Positions 4,496-5,161 of a stretch of DNA of 5,161 bases are shown piece after piece. Source of the DNA: CAZAGO01 sp964485045. GTDB lineage: Archaea; Nanobdellota; Nanobdellia; Pacearchaeales; GW2011-AR1. Positions within the stretch are counted from its first letter, which is position 1. Each line of letters begins with the position of its first letter. Below the pieces are notes generated by a model. That model did no database searches. It was not told the origin of the DNA and worked only from the letters and a program-made list of their open reading frames with translations. Made by a program: the position numbers and the translations under genes. The stretch covers positions 1 to 5,161 of the forward strand of contig CAZAGO010000028.1 in NCBI GenBank assembly GCA_964485045.1, given 5' to 3'.

Positions 4496-4882
4496 ATGAC
4501 AGACATTTTTGATAATCCAATTTTATGTAACAAATGCAGTTCTCGAATGAAAAAAGCAAATGTAGAAAAAAATGGTTTTATTTTTAGAGCAGTAGTATGC
4601 CCAAAATGTAATGAGAAAATAATACATCCTGTTGATGAACACGAATACAACAGATTTATAAATTTAAAGAATAAAGAATTTAGAGTAAAAATGAGATTGG
4701 TTGGGAATAGTTATGCTGTTTCAATACCAAAAGAAATACTTTCGTTTATGAATGAACAGAAAAAAATGGCAGATGATATGGTTAGATTATGTTTTGAGGA
4801 AATGGGAAGATTATCTTTAAACTTTAATGAAGGATTAAATGATTCGGCTAAATTAGAAAAGAGAGGAATAAGATTAAGATGA
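4496..4882 (+). CDS. Zinc-ribbon / AbrB-type transcriptional regulator
   Basis: A 128-residue two-domain protein. The N-terminal zinc ribbon has C11-x2-C14 and C35-x2-C38 (LCNKCSS...VVCPKCNEK). After a charged linker (about 42-62), an AbrB/SpoVT-like DNA-binding domain spans about 63-110 with the signature RLVGNSYAVSIPKEIL (67-82), as in MazE/AbrB proteins. A basic tail RGIRLR ends it. Such proteins bind DNA as dimers; the operator palindrome just upstream suggests self-regulation. I chose the ATG at 4496. A longer frame from TTG at 4472 would start inside the operator and adds no domain. The stop overlaps the Cdc48 start (ATGA), so the two are co-transcribed and probably translationally coupled, making it a likely regulator of Cdc48 supply. 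The exact target is unknown. Confidence 0.82.
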   Translation: MTDIFDNPILCNKCSSRMKKANVEKNGFIFRAVVCPKCNEKIIHPVDEHEYNRFINLKNKEFRVKMRLVGNSYAVSIPKEILSFMNEQKKMADDMVRLCFEEMGRLSLNFNEGLNDSAKLEKRGIRLR

Positions 4883-5161
4883 GTGCTGAGAAAAAAAAAG
4901 GAATTCAATTGAAGGTTGTTGAAGCTTTACAAGATGATGCTTATAAAGGAATTGCAAGAATAGATTCTGAAATCATGAGGGAGTTAGGAATAAAGAGAGG
5001 AGATGTTGTTTCTATAAAAGGTTCAAGAGAAACAGTTGCTATTGCCGATAGGGCTTATCCTGCAGACGTTGGAGAAGGGATAATAAGAATAGATGGAATT
5101 CTAAGGAAAAATGCAAAAGCAGGAATTGGTGATGTAGTTTCTGTTTCAAAGATAGAAATAA
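4879..5161 (+). CDS. cdc48: Cdc48/VAT-family AAA ATPase, N-terminal domain (partial)
   Basis: Start of a Cdc48/p97/VAT-type hexameric AAA+ unfoldase, which extracts and unfolds proteins for degradation by the proteasome or for remodelling. The first 94 residues are present and the gene leaves the window; the two ATPase domains would follow. Seen: LKVVEALQDDAYKGIARID (12-30), then ELGIKRGDVVSIKG and a repeat-like IIRIDGILRKNAKAGIGD. This is the double-psi beta-barrel of the Cdc48 N-domain, as in VAT ('GIARID...G..GD.V.I.G'...'GIIRIDG.LR.NA..GI.D'). ATG at 4879 overlaps the upstream TGA as ATGA, giving tight coupling to the zinc-ribbon/AbrB gene. Base use is more G-rich than in the neighbouring genes, as expected for a core gene. 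Confidence 0.93.
   Translation, partial: MSAEKKKGIQLKVVEALQDDAYKGIARIDSEIMRELGIKRGDVVSIKGSRETVAIADRAYPADVGEGIIRIDGILRKNAKAGIGDVVSVSKIEI

Noticed and set aside
4399..4908. Two - strand ORFs opposite the zinc-ribbon/AbrB gene
   Set aside because: Both are shadows of the AbrB frame, and the first would run through the operator and promoter.

Overview
This is an AT-rich archaeal window, most likely from a DPANN-type lineage (Woesearchaeota/Pacearchaeota-like). The evidence is a tRNA-Glu with an intron at the archaeal 37/38 position and a bulge-helix-bulge (BHB)-like splice site, transcription factor S, a Cdc48/VAT N-domain, and a Ser-His-Asp signal peptidase. Most genes also have TATA-like boxes about 23-27 bp before the start codon, which implies leaderless mRNAs. 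The lineage is inferred; the archaeal assignment is firm.

Left part (1-2298): a compact restriction-modification cassette. A short PD-(D/E)XK nuclease gene on the + strand converges on, and overlaps by 13 bp, a two-gene methyltransferase operon on the - strand. The first methyltransferase is DpnM/Dam-like (alpha-class, GATC expected) and the second is DpnA-like (beta-class). The methyltransferase pair is that of DpnII/MboI systems, but the nuclease does not look like DpnB/MboI. The promoter of the methyltransferase operon has a GATC site next to its TATA box.

Middle (2299-3029): a 55-residue AbrB/SpoVT-type protein, too short for routine ORF calls, is divergent from the methyltransferase operon. 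It is preceded by phased direct repeats that contain its TATA box. Next is tRNA-Glu(CUC) on the - strand with a long 137-nt intron.

Right part (3030-5161): transcription factor S is cut by a 100-N scaffold gap. Its reading frame stays open into the gap and shows the end of the N-terminal zinc ribbon, so its apparent 72-residue length is an assembly artefact. An unrecognised 78-residue protein follows and converges on a membrane-anchored signal peptidase I. Divergent from the peptidase is an operon of a zinc-ribbon/AbrB regulator and, overlapping it by ATGA, a Cdc48-family AAA ATPase that runs off the window. Between the TATA box and start codon of this operon lie three GTGTATA repeats at exact 13-bp spacing that include a perfect 16-bp palindrome. 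This is a strong candidate operator for autoregulation of a regulator-Cdc48 operon.
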